Positions 11,779 through 27,100 of a stretch of DNA of 64,000 bases are shown here, piece after piece. Position numbers and translations under genes: made by a program. How positions within the stretch are numbered: position 1 is the stretch's first letter; the number at the start of each line of letters is the position of its first letter. The notes under the pieces are model-generated. The model had not been told where the DNA came from, did no database searches, and worked only from the letters and a program-made list of their open reading frames with translations. Source of the DNA: Owenia fusiformis (taxonomy: Eukaryota > Annelida > Polychaeta > Sabellida > Oweniidae); NCBI GenBank assembly GCA_903813345.2, contig CAIIXF020000009.1:15649759-15713758 (forward strand), written 5' to 3'.

Positions 11779-12117
11779 CTATTCATCAAATCTCATTTTT
11801 TTATTTGAACTACTTGAGTTATTTGAACCTGCAAAGCTCCTCTTGGTGCCATATCCATTACTTCTGCCTCTGAATCCAGGACTTTGGTTCCTTCCAAAGC
11901 TAGCATTGTTATTTCCACCAAAACTGTTTCTATTTCCACCAAAACTGTTTCTATTTCCACCAAATCCACCACGGTTGCCTCTATTGAAGCTCCCCCTATC
12001 TGCACTCTCAAGAAGCTCTGGTAGCTCATTGGCAACCTCTAGTGTGTCATATTGTCCATCTTGCCACGCGTCTTTAACCTCCTGGTCATGCTCGGAGGGC
12101 AGATCAAACACAGCACC
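11779..12117 (-). CDS. DDX21: Helicase coding exon 15 (C-terminal tail)
   Basis: Acceptor [25 protein letters not shown] finishes GUCT. Then a Gly/Asn/Arg/Phe-rich tail with two NRNSFGG repeats and a basic end [11 protein letters not shown], stop TAG at 11779-11781. Vertebrate homologues end in FRGQR repeats; this tail is shorter in arginine. Confidence 0.88.
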   Translation of the reverse strand, partial: GAVFDLPSEHDQEVKDAWQDGQYDTLEVANELPELLESADRGSFNRGNRGGFGGNRNSFGGNRNSFGGNNNASFGRNQSPGFRGRSNGYGTKRSFAGSNNSSSSNKKMRFDE

Positions 12118-15100
12118 CTGGAAAAATAATTTTGAACATTATGTGATCAAATGATAGAAACTAGAACAAGATCTTTGAGTTCACTGAAGCACTGAAGTCT
12201 TGGAGGTGAATTCATGCAATTTTCTTCATTAATTTCTAAAGAAATAAGGACTTCAGAAGAGACATTTATGTTGACTCCAAGCTCAATTTTTTCTTAATCA
12301 TGCAAACTCTAATTTACTCTGCAACTTGTACCATAAATATTGATTATCACCACAAAAAAATCTTATTCTTCACTCTTTAAAACAATGAGTTGAGGAGATT
12401 CATTAGCATTTCTCACAAGTCAAAACTGGCAAAATGAATGTCTACAACAGCAAAATTGTTTGTGTTTTAAACTCCCTAAATTCCTCAACAGGCATTCTTT
12501 AATAAATGAGCTAAAAACTACAGAAAATTTGCAACTAATAACTTAACCATTTATTGGAAAAGGTCACAAAATTATACCTTTTTGTCTGCAGTTATCCTCA
12601 TTCTCATACATTTTTCCTTTATCTCAAAGGGTATGTACTTTTCCAAGGATCGCCAAACATATCCAATGCGCTCAAATTCTAAGTTAGTCCTGAACAGATA
12701 TGTAGTGTAACCCTAAACAAAAAAAAAAAATATATATATATTACAATGCATTTGCACTCTCCAATGCGATAACATTACAAATACCTATAAACAGTTAATA
12801 TTTAAAATTTTTTCAAAGGAAACATATTTAATTAAATCTAATTTGAAACATTTCATGATACAATAAATATGTTGGAATAATTGTCTCCTTGAGGCAGCGC
12901 AAACTCAGGACATATAAATTTTCAATGAAAATATTACAAACTAGATAACGGCAACTCCGCGGAGTAGCAAATCCCAACGAACAAAATATCAATTAACGAA
13001 TTCCAATCAATTATACTCATTACTTTGGTTAAAATTGAAAAAATTAGATTTTAGAATTGCGAATTCCTGCAAAGCAGCCATTTTGAATTTTCGGAGATAC
13101 AAATCTGAAAAATAATACCATAATTGTGATCTACTCCAAAATTCCTTCAATTTGAGTATAATATAGCCATACTTTGAAGGGATCGAAAAATTATTGCGAA
13201 ATCGTACATTAGACGGCCCTTTTGAATTTTACGAGGCTCGAATCAGAAAAAAGATACAATATTTGCAATCTACTCTTAATTGCCTTTCATTTGAGTATAA
13301 TAAAGCTATACTTCAGAAAGATCTAGAAATTAGCGAAAATTTCTGTTTTCCTGTTCCCCCATACAAGGCCCCTGGGGGTCAGGATGAAAAACACGGAATA
13401 TATGTGAAATAGATAAATGTTGTGAATATACTACCAAAATTTCAAACAATAATATTAATTACTTTGGTTTAGAATGAAAAATTTATGATTTTTGCGAAAA
13501 AGTCCCGTCATTTTTAAAGCGGCGGCCATCTTGAAAATTTTTTTTTTTGCGTAAAACTATTCACCAATATACATCTTTCCACTAAATATGAAGAAAATCC
13601 ATCTACTAGTATTTGAGTTATCTTCCGGACAGACGGACGGACTGACTGACTGACTGACAGACGGACAGACGGACGGACGGAGGGCTTCACTATATCCCTA
13701 CCGAACTTCGTTCGTTGGGATAATTATACACAATCAAAATTCAAACATTTTACAATTTTGACCTCAATGCATACCTCATTTGAGGATAACAACGACCTTG
13801 ACACAATCTTTGTGCACCCAGAGATGACTGCTAGTGCAGCTGCAAGGGCCTTTGCTGCACCTTTCTCTTCTATGAGTTTCTCAGCAGATTCTGTAAAGTG
13901 ATCCAAAGTTGCATCAGGAATTCCCTCCAGAGATCTGGCTGCATCCTCAGCTGATGCCCTGATGATGTCTTTGGTAGTTGGCCCTCCAATACGCTTGAAT
14001 TTTATACCCTGAAAAATATAAGAGGTCAACATATCATACTAGATAACAGCAACTCCACTGAGTAGCAATTCCCGACGAACACTATATATATATCAGAATT
14101 TCTACCAATTTTAAAAGCATTTGGATGACAATTTAAGAGTTTTAAAGGCACAAATAATAAAGACATTTTGAATTTTCTGAGGCACAAATCAGAAAGACAA
14201 TACCATAATAATAATAATGATCTATCCTAAACTTCCTTCAATTTGAGTATAATATAGACATACTTTAAAGGGATCAAAAAATTATTGCGAAATCTTGCAT
14301 AAGGTGGCAATTCTAAATTTAAGAGGCCCGATACAATATTTGCAATCTACTTTGAATTGCCTTTCATTTGAGTATAATAAAGTTATACTTATTTAGAAAG
14401 ATCTCAAAATTAACGCAAATTCCCATTTTCCCGACCCCCCAATACATGGCCCCTGGAGGTCATGGTGAAAAACTCAGAATATATGAAATAGATAGATTTT
14501 GTGAATATACTACCAAAATTTCAAGAAATAATATTTATTACTTTGCTTTGAAATGAAAAACTCAAGATTTTCATGAAAAATTCTGACCATTGTTAAAGTG
14601 GTGGCTATCTTGGAAATATATTTTTTTTTAGAACTAATGACATGTAAATAATCTCCATGTAATCGGCGTAGGGCTACATTTTGAATTGGTACGCCCACTT
14701 CGGTTTGTCTGATTGCTTAGCCAAAGACAGCACACCTTGGTTTCAAAGACGATAATTGATACTATCTACCGGAGTTTCACATCTGAGTTTTTTTTATCAA
14801 TTTTATAGTTCTATTCTGATGAAACTTTATGGTTAATAAATACAGAATCATCAATAAATGTGCAAACAAATTAACAATGCATTTTAACACAGTTTTGACT
14901 TTTCAAATTCATTTGCATATATAAATCTTAGTTTACTCACAGCTCTATTTTCAACAGTTTTCAATTCCCGTTCTTCATTAGGTTTGTAGAAACACACACA
15001 TGTTCCCATCCTTCCTGCACGGCCTGTACGACCAGATCTAAGAAAATCAAAAACATTTTCAATACAAGCTCAATGTTATCACAGTTCAATGTACACATTT

Positions 15101-18100
15101 ATCTCCAGGCAGCCCTCTCACTAACTACTAGAAACTAGAAACTCTCCTCAGGCATCAGCATATAAAATCTTAACCAAATCCATCCACTGGTATTTGAGTT
15201 ATCAAAAATTACATTTTTTAAGAAAAATGGTAGTCATCTTGAAAATGTCTTATCAAAGATTATATTTTTTATGAAAAATGGCGGCCATTTTGAAATTCAG
15301 CGACCATCTTGAAAATCTCTTCTTCAGCCTAGCTCCTTTGTCCTTAGGCATCAACATATAAAATTGAACCAAATCCGTCATCTAGTATTTGAGTTATCAA
15401 AGATAATATTTTTACAAAAAATGGCGGCCATTTTGAATTGAGAAGCCATATTGAAAATTCATTCTCGAGCAGAGGTACTACACCCATAAGGCATAAGCCT
15501 ATAAAATTTGAATCAAATCCTAATGGATATGAATATACGGCTTTCCTATATCCCTCGAACTTCGTTCAGTGGGATAATAACATCCATCTGTTTTATTCAC
15601 ATTCAATTAAAGCTACGTTCACACTAACGGCGCTTTGATGGCGTTAAAGTTGCTTGTAAAGCGGCACCAAAGCGTAACAAAGCTTGATTAAAGCGTCAGG
15701 GTCGTAGAAAAGCTCGGAGTAAAGCGGGATATTCGGCAAAAGCGCCAAACATTTTTAAAGCTACTTTCACACCAACTGCGAATGCCACGCTTTAAATCGG
15801 CGAGCAAAGCGCTGTCATTTATGTTTACTTTTCCAAAAATATCACGATCTGATTACGCTTTGATTTCCCGACTTGTTACGGTTCCTCACGCTATGATCCC
15901 GCTTCGACCAGGCTTTGTTACGCTTAAAATCACGCTTTGATAAGCTTTGGTAAGCATTATTACGCTCTGATGTGATTCTGACGCTTTAATCAGGCTCTGA
16001 TATGATTGCCAAGCTCTGTTGTGCATTTTCGAGATCGCCTTTATCATTACGCTTTTGATCAAATGGCTGTATAAAGATGCAGTAGATCCATAAAACCATT
16101 GCATCTGTGACTCGAGAAGACGATGGCAGAACAACAAGATCCAGTATTTCCAGATGGAGCAGATCATGACCTATCTGAAGAAGACATGATGTTTGTCGCA
16201 CGGCGTGAAAGGGCGTGAGAAAGCGTGAGGAAGCTTGTCAAGCGTAACAATCTTTGATTAAAGTGTCTTGATTCATTAAAAAGCTTGAGAGTCCTTCATG
16301 AAAGCGTAACAAAGAGTGTCAGATATTGATGAAAGCGTCTGAACTCGTGTCAGATCTTCATGCCAGATTGTAGCAAAGCTTGAGACATCTAAACGAAGCG
16401 TGTCAAGTGGTAACAGATCTTGAAGAGACTGGGGTCCCCGCTTTGAACCAAGCTCTGTTAAGCTTTCCTACGCTTTGGGTCAAGCTTTGCTGAGCTTTGT
16501 TAAGCTTTGATACGCTCTCGGCGCTTTAATCAATTCGTAACGGAGCGCCCAAAATTTTTAAACAGTTTAAAAATTTTTGGTGCTCTTGCAGAACATCCCG
16601 CTTTACTTCGAGATTTTCTATGACCCCGACGCTTTAATCAAGCTTTGTTACGCTTTGGTGCCGCTTTACAAGTCCCTTTAAAGCGCCATGCTTTGTTGCC
16701 GCTTTGCTCGCCGATTTAAAACGTGGCATTCGCCGTTGGTGTGAACGTAGCTTAAGGGAAGCACTTGTCCTAACCTCCTAATGAAATACTAATTAAATGG
16801 ATATGGAATTTACCTGTGAATATAAGAGTCAACATCTCTGGGGGGACTGCACTGGACCACGAGATCAATTGCTGGGATGTCAAGACCTCTAGCAGCAACA
16901 TCAGTTGCAACAAGACATTTGTATTTACCATCTTTGAAACCCTACAAACAAATGATTACATTATCACAATGAGTGAGCTGATTCAAAGTGGATCGCAGTT
17001 TACATTTTGCTTATTTTTTAACATTTTCTTGAACTTTAATCTATACACAAGTTTCTCTTTAAGTCAACTGGTACAAATGATGTCAAAAGGAAACACAAGT
17101 TCTCACTTCCATCAGTTATTGGTTATTTTTCCCAATTTATTAGCCAGCTTGTTCCAACACAATGAGCTGATATATGATTAATGAAAATTATGAAATGATT
17201 TGATTTATGAACTGAATGAAGTTAAAAGCATTGAAAAGGAGTTTGGAATTGGTGCCGTAAAGCTTAAGCTTATTTTGCTTAAAATGGCATATAAAATTGG
17301 ACAGGTCCTTTAAGTTTTATTTATCTCTCTTAGTACAGTACCCATGCTGACCTTTAGTTAATTAAGCTTACAATATGCAGAGTTTTATTCATGCTTGAAT
17401 GTACTTGCAGTATACAAATTAGAAGCTAATGTGCAGGTATACAGTTAATTTGTGATGAAGGCATCAGAACAGAGGCACTGAATTATGTTAGAACTTCAGT
17501 TAGATTAGCTAGAGCCAGCAAACAGTCAGCAGCATTGCAAAAACCCACCTACCCAGCCCCTATCACCTCATCAGGTTTAGTATGAATTAACAACTGACCA
17601 GCAATTTATGTAAGTATGTTAAGAATTTACCCTTTATATGACTTACTTTAAGGAATAAGCTATTATAGGCTAATTAAAGTTGCTTTATTAGCTTAATTAG
17701 GTGGATTTGCTTAATTGGCTAATCCAATTATATTTCTTCATTCACTGCTTTTGCGGCACCTTTGCAGGCTCCTTTCACCAAAAATAGTAATATTTGAATG
17801 AAGCAGAATAAACCAAAATATACCTTCAAGACCTGCTCTCTTTTCTGTTGAGGTACATCACCATGCAGTACATGGGATTCCTGCTTTAAATGTGGGCTGG
17901 CTACCAGTTCATCAGCATCTCTCTTCTTTTCACAGAATATAATAGCTCTGCCGTGGTTACCACTGTACACATGCACTATTGAACCTAGAGTTGCAGCTCT
18001 GTCGAAGTAACTACATCTGACAGCCAAATGCTGAAACAGATTATATCTATTAGTTATAAAGACTAATCCAAACATCTTTATATTCCACAAAAGTAGTAAG

Positions 18101-21100
18101 AGAAAACAGTAAAGGTTACAGCTTCTTATTCTTAGAAACTGTGATGCAGCAGTCGATTGAAGAGAGGACCTTCTGCATAACTAATTTTGAAACAAACTGG
18201 ACAGCAGCAACGCCAAAGAGTAGCAAATCCCATCGAACAGCCATGGTTGGCATTTTTACAAACAGTGCATCGCAAAAATCATAAAATTACACACGTAAAA
18301 AATGGCCATTTTCAAAATGGTTGCTCAATAGCCAAATTGTCATCAGAAAGTGTAATATGCTTCTAAGTTAGCACATATAAATTTTCAACAAAATCGCACA
18401 CACATATAATTGGAGACCATTTTTCAAAATGGTCACCTACTAGCCAAAATGTCATAAGACAGTATGCCATGCTTATGAGTGCTCACATATCAAATATGAA
18501 CAAGATAAAATCCCTCTATTACTTTTTGAGTTATAGTAAATAAAAAAATAATAATAAACACGTAAAAATGGTGGCCATTTTTCAAAATGGCAGCCTACTC
18601 CCCAAAATGTCATATCAAATATATGTACAAAATCACTCCACTACGTTTTGATTTATAGTAAAAACTAGATGTTATAGCACCTGTGAAGCCATTTTTCTTA
18701 AAGTTTGCAGACAAGGATTTTAGCATTTGACTTCAAAATGGCCGACAAGAAGTAGGTATCCAGTTAAATTTTTTTCATCCATCCACTCATAAGTTATCCC
18801 TGAAAATTTGAAGGTGTTATCTGTAGCGGTTTTGTAGAAAACTGCCGGACAGACGGACAGACAGATGGACGGACACGCCTAGGCTCCACATTATGTGGTG
18901 GGGACATAACAAAGCATATAGCAAAAATGGCAGCCATTTTTCAAAAAGGCCACCTTCTACCAAAAGTGTCATTAGATAGTGTGCCATGCTTATAGTATTC
19001 ACATACCAAATATGAACAAAATCGCTTGGCAAAAAATTGTTCACTATACGCAGGTCATGTATGAACAAAATCGCTCCACAACTTTTCGAGTTCTAGTAAA
19101 ATATGTTAAAATAGTGGCCATTTTTCAAAATGGCCACCTTCTACCAAAATATGTGTACAAAATATGAACAAAATTGGGCCAACGGTATTTGAGTTATTGC
19201 CCGGACGGATGCGTTCCTTATATATCCCTCCGAACTTTGTTCGATGGGATATAATAATAATCAGAGTTTAAGAGTGAAGAAGAGGGAAGTCTATCTCTTT
19301 TGTAGCTGAATATTTGCCATCACATACCTGGACTGTGGTAGAAGTCTTGTTCTTCTGCTGTCCTATGATGTCTATCTTGAAGAGATCTTCCTTCATGTAC
19401 TTTTCTGCAGTTTGGTACACCCAAGATGGACAAGTTGCTGAGAATAACAATGTCTGTGGTTTCACATCTGAAAACATTAAACATTATACTGAATACTGTA
19501 CAAGATGTAATTATAACGTGTATTTAATTATAACAAAAAATAACGAATTGTCTTTGTCGTTATGTTTTATTCCCGGTATATATTCTGACTTTCGACCAAG
19601 TTAATTATTCTTGTTTGATAAAAATCGGGATAAAAATGGAGCTCGGAAAAAATGAAAACGGACGTCAATTGCTTTACCATTCAGCATAATCAATGTAATA
19701 TTGATTGATAATCAGTTGAACATCGGCACAACTTACCTCATTTGTTATCCTGTTACCATTTAGTATGTTTATTCACCGTTAAACAGCAAAAAATCATACC
19801 AAAATCAACTTTTTCGATCATTTCTATAATGCTTCAACCAGAGGTCAAAGTTCATAATACACACAAATATATACATGATTAAATCCTCAGATATTTTACT
19901 CAGAGTACTCGTAGGTTTCAGAAAAAGTTCCATTTTCTTTAATAACAGTCTTACAGTATCACGATAAGAAAAACACACACACAACATTCACAAAATCATG
20001 AGAGGTGTAGAGTGTTTTCGTTATATTTTAATACCGTTATAATAATATATCCTACAGTATCTACATTCAGAGGCAAATCCCACGAAACAAAACATATTTT
20101 ATCGAATCCCTAGTAATTTTAGACATTACAAACTGATCACCATCAAGGATCTTTTCTCAAGTGGGTGCATAATTCTAATTTTCACAATTCGGACCAAAAT
20201 TGGTCAAATTATACTCATGATTTTTCTCATTTTCAAGTGGGTTCAAATGGATTTTCAGGTGGGTGCAAGGCTATTTTCAAAATCTCAAGTGGGTGATGCA
20301 CCCACTTGGTTTAATGCTGGGGAAGTCACTGTTACATGATAGAAACAAGCATTAACATGCAAAATGGCATCACCTACCATTTGTTGTACAAAAGCCGACC
20401 ACTGAACAGCAACTACCAAACACACTCAAACCCTCATTCTGACTAGACTTAATTAAAATCGTACCTTGATATGATGTATATGGTTACTTTAATGATCAAT
20501 ATTGTGGTTGGCAAACTGATAACATACAAGTGGTACCAACCTTGTTTGTAAGCAAACTGTAGGATCTCATCCACAGTATCAGCAAAGCCCATGTCTAACA
20601 TGCGATCCACCTCATCCAAGATGGCATGCTTGAGGTTGTCAATCTTCAACACTCCCTTCTGCAGGTGGTCTAGAATACGCCCAGGGGTCCCTACCAGTAC
20701 ATCTATACCCTGTCTGATGTCACTCACTAAAACACAATGTCAATGATGTACATGTATTGAAAGTGATGCAAGCCACGAGTATGAAGGAAAAAACACAAAA
20801 ATAAAAAACACACTGAAATACTGACTCAGATTACATAAATCATCATGAAACTGTTTCTTCTAATTTATTTTCTAAAACTCTTTTGAACTAGGTAGTTTTA
20901 TGTGTTCAATGTTTATTTTGTAATATTTTTTTGACAAGGCATTAACATGACAAAATGTCACCACCTAGTTACACACAACATTATTAGTTCAATCTTAGTC
21001 AGTTTTGAATTGAGAACTTGTAGATGATTTTTAAAAATCAAATTGGTCAATTTGAAACAAGTTGAAAAAAGACCTTTTTGACCCTGAGAAGATCATTGAA

Positions 21101-24100
21101 GGTGAAATCTCAAATCTAGTCAGATTTGAAATTCTGAGAAATCGTAGATGATTTTAAAAAAAATTGGTCAATTTGAAGCAAGTTGAAAAATACCTTTTTG
21201 ACCTTGAGAAGGTATTTGAAGGTCAAATCTCTCTTGACCTTTGGAGTATAATTGAAGGTCAAATCTATAGTCAGATTTGAACTTTTGAGAACATGTAGAT
21301 GATTTTGAAAAAAACTGGTCAATTTGAAGCAAGTTGAAAAAAACCTTTTGGACCTTTTTTTACCTTGAAAAGGTCATTGGATGTCAAATCTTAAATCTTA
21401 AGTCAGATTTGAACTTTGGAAAACTTGTAGATTATTTTGAAAGAAATTGACGTCAGTCTAAACAGTATATTGTTAAGTTATTGGAAGTTTTAAGAATTGG
21501 TTACAGACACCAGCCGCCACCTGCCGATCGCCAACCACCAACTGTCGATCACCAGCTACCAACCACCCCACAAAAAATGGAGACCATAACAATATGTCAC
21601 CACTTTTTTATGGTGACATAATTATGCTGTGGTATAAAGGTACAAAATTGACATATAGCATGTGGTAAAATAGGTTCTCGAGTCACATATTAGACCTTTG
21701 GAAAATGGTCTCATAGAAAAACTTAAAGAATGTTTGAATTAAGACTCACTCTGTGGGCCAAAGGGGGTACCCCCATAGAAGCAAGACACTGCAAGCCTAT
21801 CTGAAACAGATTTGAAGTCCTCACTGACCTGGTTGGCTAGTTCTCTTGTGGGTGCCATGACAAGCACCTACAACACAAAGTTAATGAAAGCTTGCTATTA
21901 ATATTATTATATACAAGATGGCATTGATGAGCAGGGTTGATCCGGAAGGGCCAACTTTAAAACCATAGCTTTTAGATTGCAGCCTTGATCAGCCTTGAGC
22001 ATAGGATAAGACAATGCATTAGCATGCAAAATCTCATAACCTGCCATTTGTTACAGACGCTGACTGCTGGATGCTGTTACAGACACCAAACAACACTCAC
22101 AAAAATTGGAGAGTATAATATGTCATCACTTGTGGCGGTGACATAAAAGCTGATCTTAATAATAAAATAAAACTATAACTAAAACTCCACAAGAGTCATA
22201 AATCCCAATGAATATGATTATTGAGGTCTTTCAAAAGATTTTTTCAAGATGAACATTTTAGTTTCAGTAGCAGTAGGCAACATGATGTAAACAGTTATTC
22301 TTGTTTTTTTATATAATTATTTTCGTACAATAATTTTCACTTGTATTAATTTATTTTGACTTCTCAATACAGCCATTCTCCGTTAGCGTGAAAAATGGTG
22401 TAACTGCTTTTCCTAATGATGTTAATCAAAATATATGCATTTTTATGGTATAAATGACATTTTTTTTCAAAAATTATGAATTGGCAGTAAAATTAAATAC
22501 ATATTACAAATGCACCATACTGTGTTACTGGCTGAGAGGTGTCTGAAGTATGCGGGGTACCCAAAATGGCCTGTCACCGAAGTGATAAGTGAACATAGAG
22601 TTGCTGTTCATTGTACACAAATGGCATACAGTCGCTATGTAACATATTATAACATATCTTCAGTACAGTAATATCTACTTTCACTAAAAATACCTAACCT
22701 CACGATCCATCTTTTAGTCTTTCAAAAATTTAACTTTGAATTCTGTCACTCAGTTGTATCTAATTTAAGAGTCAGACACTTCAACGTGGTCTCTTATGTA
22801 AGCTTCTTATCAACAAGTTATTGATCGCAAACTAATCACATATTGATAACTGATCCAACAAACGAGGCTTTTTTATGACAAAGGGTAATCAGAAATTCTA
22901 GTCCAACTTATGGATTCTAGAATGGAAATTTTGGCCCTAAATTATGGGACTGCCATTTTAAAAGAACATGCAGACATATTCTGACAAATCTGATGCAACA
23001 GATATTTAAGCACGTTGGGTCTCTTTTTAAAACCAGCTATATTCAAGATCATGGTTTCATATTTCCGGTGTTATAATTTGTTGAAATTCTTATTTAATTT
23101 ATGAGATTAATTTACGGGACACACGATTTTTGAAAATATGAAAATTTTTATATCAATTTACTTGTTAGGACCATGAGATTGATATGCAACCAAGGAAATA
23201 AGTATGTGATGTACAATATTTGTCATTTTAGCATTTAGAGGTGTCCTGTAAATTAGGTCCATAAATTAAATGTGTGTTACAACAATGCGTCATAACTTCT
23301 CCAATTTTGATACAAGGCTGGTGAAACTTGGCATTTTTCATCCACAGACCATAGGAATCCATGAATTAAGTAGAGCTAGTATTTTGGTTGAGGTCGAAAA
23401 ATTAATATTTTGACACCTCAAAAGTCACACTTAATGGAGAATGAGCGAATAGGCTTACAAGACGAGTCCATATATTGTGAATATTATATCAAGACAAAAT
23501 AGAAAACAGCAAATCCAAGGAGAAGCAAATCCCACTGAATAAAACATATTTTATTAAATAGCTTGTCACTTTGGACATTAAATGATAGAAATAACCATTG
23601 GTTCAAGAGGTAGGGATTTTAATTTGTCTAAATATTGTTGACAGAATTATAGACGGAGAAATGAGTGGGATAGGTTTACCATATGAGACAAAAAATATTG
23701 TTAATTTATACCTTGGGTGATCTTCCTCTTCCATACTTGGCCTCCTTCTGAAGTTTCTCAACAAGAGGTAGGGCAAAAGACAACTGCAAAACAACATATC
23801 AAATCATGAATGTTACATTAAATACAACCATAGCACATTTTAGATGTCTGTTGGGTTGATATATATGATATATCATCTCATAGTTTGACAAATAATGTGA
23901 TAATCAATTCATTTTGAAAAAACAAACTTATTATCACGAGTTGTCATCAAAAGATTTGTCCAGCTTGGGGGAGCATGCTATTTTTCATAAAATAGTACCG
24001 TGGGTACTGGGCTCACATGGTGTTGCTCAAAAGTGAATGATGGCTAAATGACAGAAAATAAAATAAAGGACCCTGTCCTGTGCTCACACTGTTTGGAACC

Positions 24101-27100
24101 TTCAGAGGAATGTATATCCTGACTTTCAAACAAAAATATTGATTTGGATTTGTAGTCTTGAGCTTTGACAAACTTAGATAGCACAGTTGTGTGACCTAGT
24201 TTGATGACCTTTGACCTTGAAAATTTTACTTATTCAGAGCACAGTAAGGTCTTTTGTGATTAAGTTGACCAAAATTTACATCCAAAAAGCAAGTTGAAAA
24301 ATAACTTATTTTTACTGTTTTTTGACGTCAAATATCTCAAAAACGGTAAAAATTTGATACTGACATATATTGAGCAATATGTAGGGAATGCTTAAATCTA
24401 GTAATGATGTAATTCATTGCAAGAAATGATCAAGTATAAGGCAAACTTTGAGAAACTTGTCAATAACAAAACCTGCCATTGATACACGAGAAAGTTTCCT
24501 GAAAATGACAAAGTCCTACTTTTTGTCATATTTTCTGGAGTAATCACCAAAAACTGAAATTCCAAGAGCTTTGAAATCTTCAGAGGACATAAGTTGCATA
24601 TACAGCAACTACTACAAGTTATTTGAAAGTTCTACTTCAACAAAGTGTCTAGTATTTACAGAAAATGTGACTATTTGACGTCAAAATCAGCAATTTCTCA
24701 GAAACTGGGCGAACTTGGGAAATGGCGATGATAGGTCAAATAGGCATTTGATGAATAAATGAATAAAGTGAATGTGGATATGACTCAATCCGAATAGCAG
24801 TCTTAATTCGTGCGGCCAATGTTGAAGGACGGGCCAACGGACGGACGGACCAAGGCACGGAAGTCATTTGTTGCTGCTGCATTAGTCTCTTCATTCATTG
24901 TCTTCTTTCTTTGTCTTGATTTGATTGTGATGTTAGTTATCTTTCTTCAGGGTCCACAGACTTGAGACTGCGCGTAGGTGGGTTAAACGTTTTGATCCGG
25001 CCAGAAAACTCACCCCTTCCCATTGCTGATGTTCTTATGTTGATCTGTCTTCTTAGTTCACCCTCTTTGTGGAGAATATACGGACGGACCAACGGACGGA
25101 CAGACCAACAGACGCCTGGTCGATCCAATAGGCTCACTGTGTGAGCCAAAAAACAAGGTATAACTTTAAATCGATATCTAACAGTCTATAGTGGAAATAT
25201 TGAAGATAATCGCAGAAAACAATTCCTTCACCTCGAGGGGCTCTGCTGGGGAGTTCTTCAATCACTGTCAATATAGTTAGATTCTTGCTTTAGTTTAGCG
25301 ATCTTTACCGTATTCTCTCCAATAACAATACATATCATTATTGTAAATATATGCCGTCACTTTTGTTGCAAATAAGGCATTTTTGGCAAGAAAAAGTCCC
25401 ATACATTAAATTCCCGAGGATTTTTGACTTCTCTCATATATGGGCGCTCTTTGTAATGTGTTACAATGGGAATTTCAATTTCAAAAGCGCCCTGGGCACT
25501 TATTACGGCAAATACAGTAGTATGAACAAAATCGCTCCACTACTTTTCGTGTTATAGTAGAATACATTAAAATTTTTCAAAATGGCCGCCTTCTACCAAA
25601 AGTGTCATTAGACAGTGTGCCATGCTTATAGTATTCACATACCATTATATGATCAAAATCGCTCCATTACTTTTCGAGTTATAGCAAATATCGTAAGATA
25701 ACGAGTAAAGGACGCCATTTTTCAAGATGGCTGCCATGTGCTTCTTAAATATCTACATTTCTAGCTTTAATAATGTCCTATATAATTTCTTCACATTTAA
25801 AACATGTTGCTATTACAGGTTTACATATTGCACCTAAATTACTGTAAAATGGCCACTAAAATAGCCGCCATTTTTGCCTTTCGAGCAGAACTTCTATCCC
25901 CATAGGGTATATGTATACAAAATATGAACAAAATCGGGCCAATGGAATTTGAGTTATTGCCTGAAAGGACAGAGGTGTTCCTTATATCCCTCTGAACTTC
26001 GTTCGATAGGATAAAAATTATTACTTACTGTTTTTCCTGTACCAGTCCCTGAAAGTACAAACAAAATTTGGATCATTACACAATCCTCTTATGTTAAGTT
26101 TGCTCCATTGAAAATGTTTCCCAAAGTATGATTTGAGGCTTGGCAGGGGTAGGGGTGAACAAAGACTTGACATTTGTGTTTATTAGTTCTCTCTGATCTC
26201 AACATTTGAGATTGTTAGAATAATGTTATTCATTTTTTCAGTTTGACTATGTACACGATGCCCATGTAAATCTGCTTGTTTTGTATTTTTCGAAAACGTA
26301 AGCGCTATATGTAAGGCACATATGTGTCTAATAGTAGAACCCCATAATTGAAATACTATGAGAGTCCATCCAGCTATATGAAAAACACCTACACGTGCCT
26401 CTGTAGAAATTCCAATGATAATATGTACGAGAAGTAGTTTTGATAGTTTATGGCTAAAATAGGCACGCAGTTTGTGCTTCATTTCTTTTCAATCTCCTGA
26501 TTATCTATTTTACCTCGAAATATTTTGAATTATACATGATTAATGCGTAAGGAATTAAATATAAAACGAGTCTGAAGTATTTGTCATTTATGTTTAAAGT
26601 GCTAGATCAATTTACATATAAATTTCCGTTAAATCGGTGACGAAAATGCCATTAATCTGCTTATGTTTTAAAACGTAGATCCATTTGTACATAGTTTTTG
26701 CAAAATTTGTATATTCTTCACAGAATGAATGCATTAAACAAGAAAACAATGCATGATAAATGTCTTAAAAAAATTATGTTTCAAAATCCAGACTCCAACT
26801 TGAATGATGCAATTTTGTTAGGCACACAGTTTGTGATCGAAACAAATAGCGTGCCTGTATTCCAAAATGAATAGAATTACTTTGTAGAACCATATTCAAA
26901 GGAACACTATACAGAGAAAGTTGCATGGCTGTGTGTTGGGCAACTTCTTTGGGGAAAAATTGCAACTCTTTTGTCTCTGTATACACGCCCGATGATCGTG
27001 AAAATGGGATGGAGGGGGGGAGCAAGCAATTTCTGGTAGAAAAATTACATGTCCAAAGTGTGATGTGCTGTGTATGATATGCCTACAAATCAGCAAGTAA

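Noticed and set aside
11843-12154. 103-codon + strand ORF rich in Pro/Leu
   Set aside because: Exact antisense shadow of the Gly/Asn-rich last exon of the helicase; low complexity and no homology.
15886-16201. - strand ORFs of 71-93 codons in the foldback
   Set aside because: They read the AAGCG/CGCTT words; only the short + frame at 16123 looks non-repetitive.
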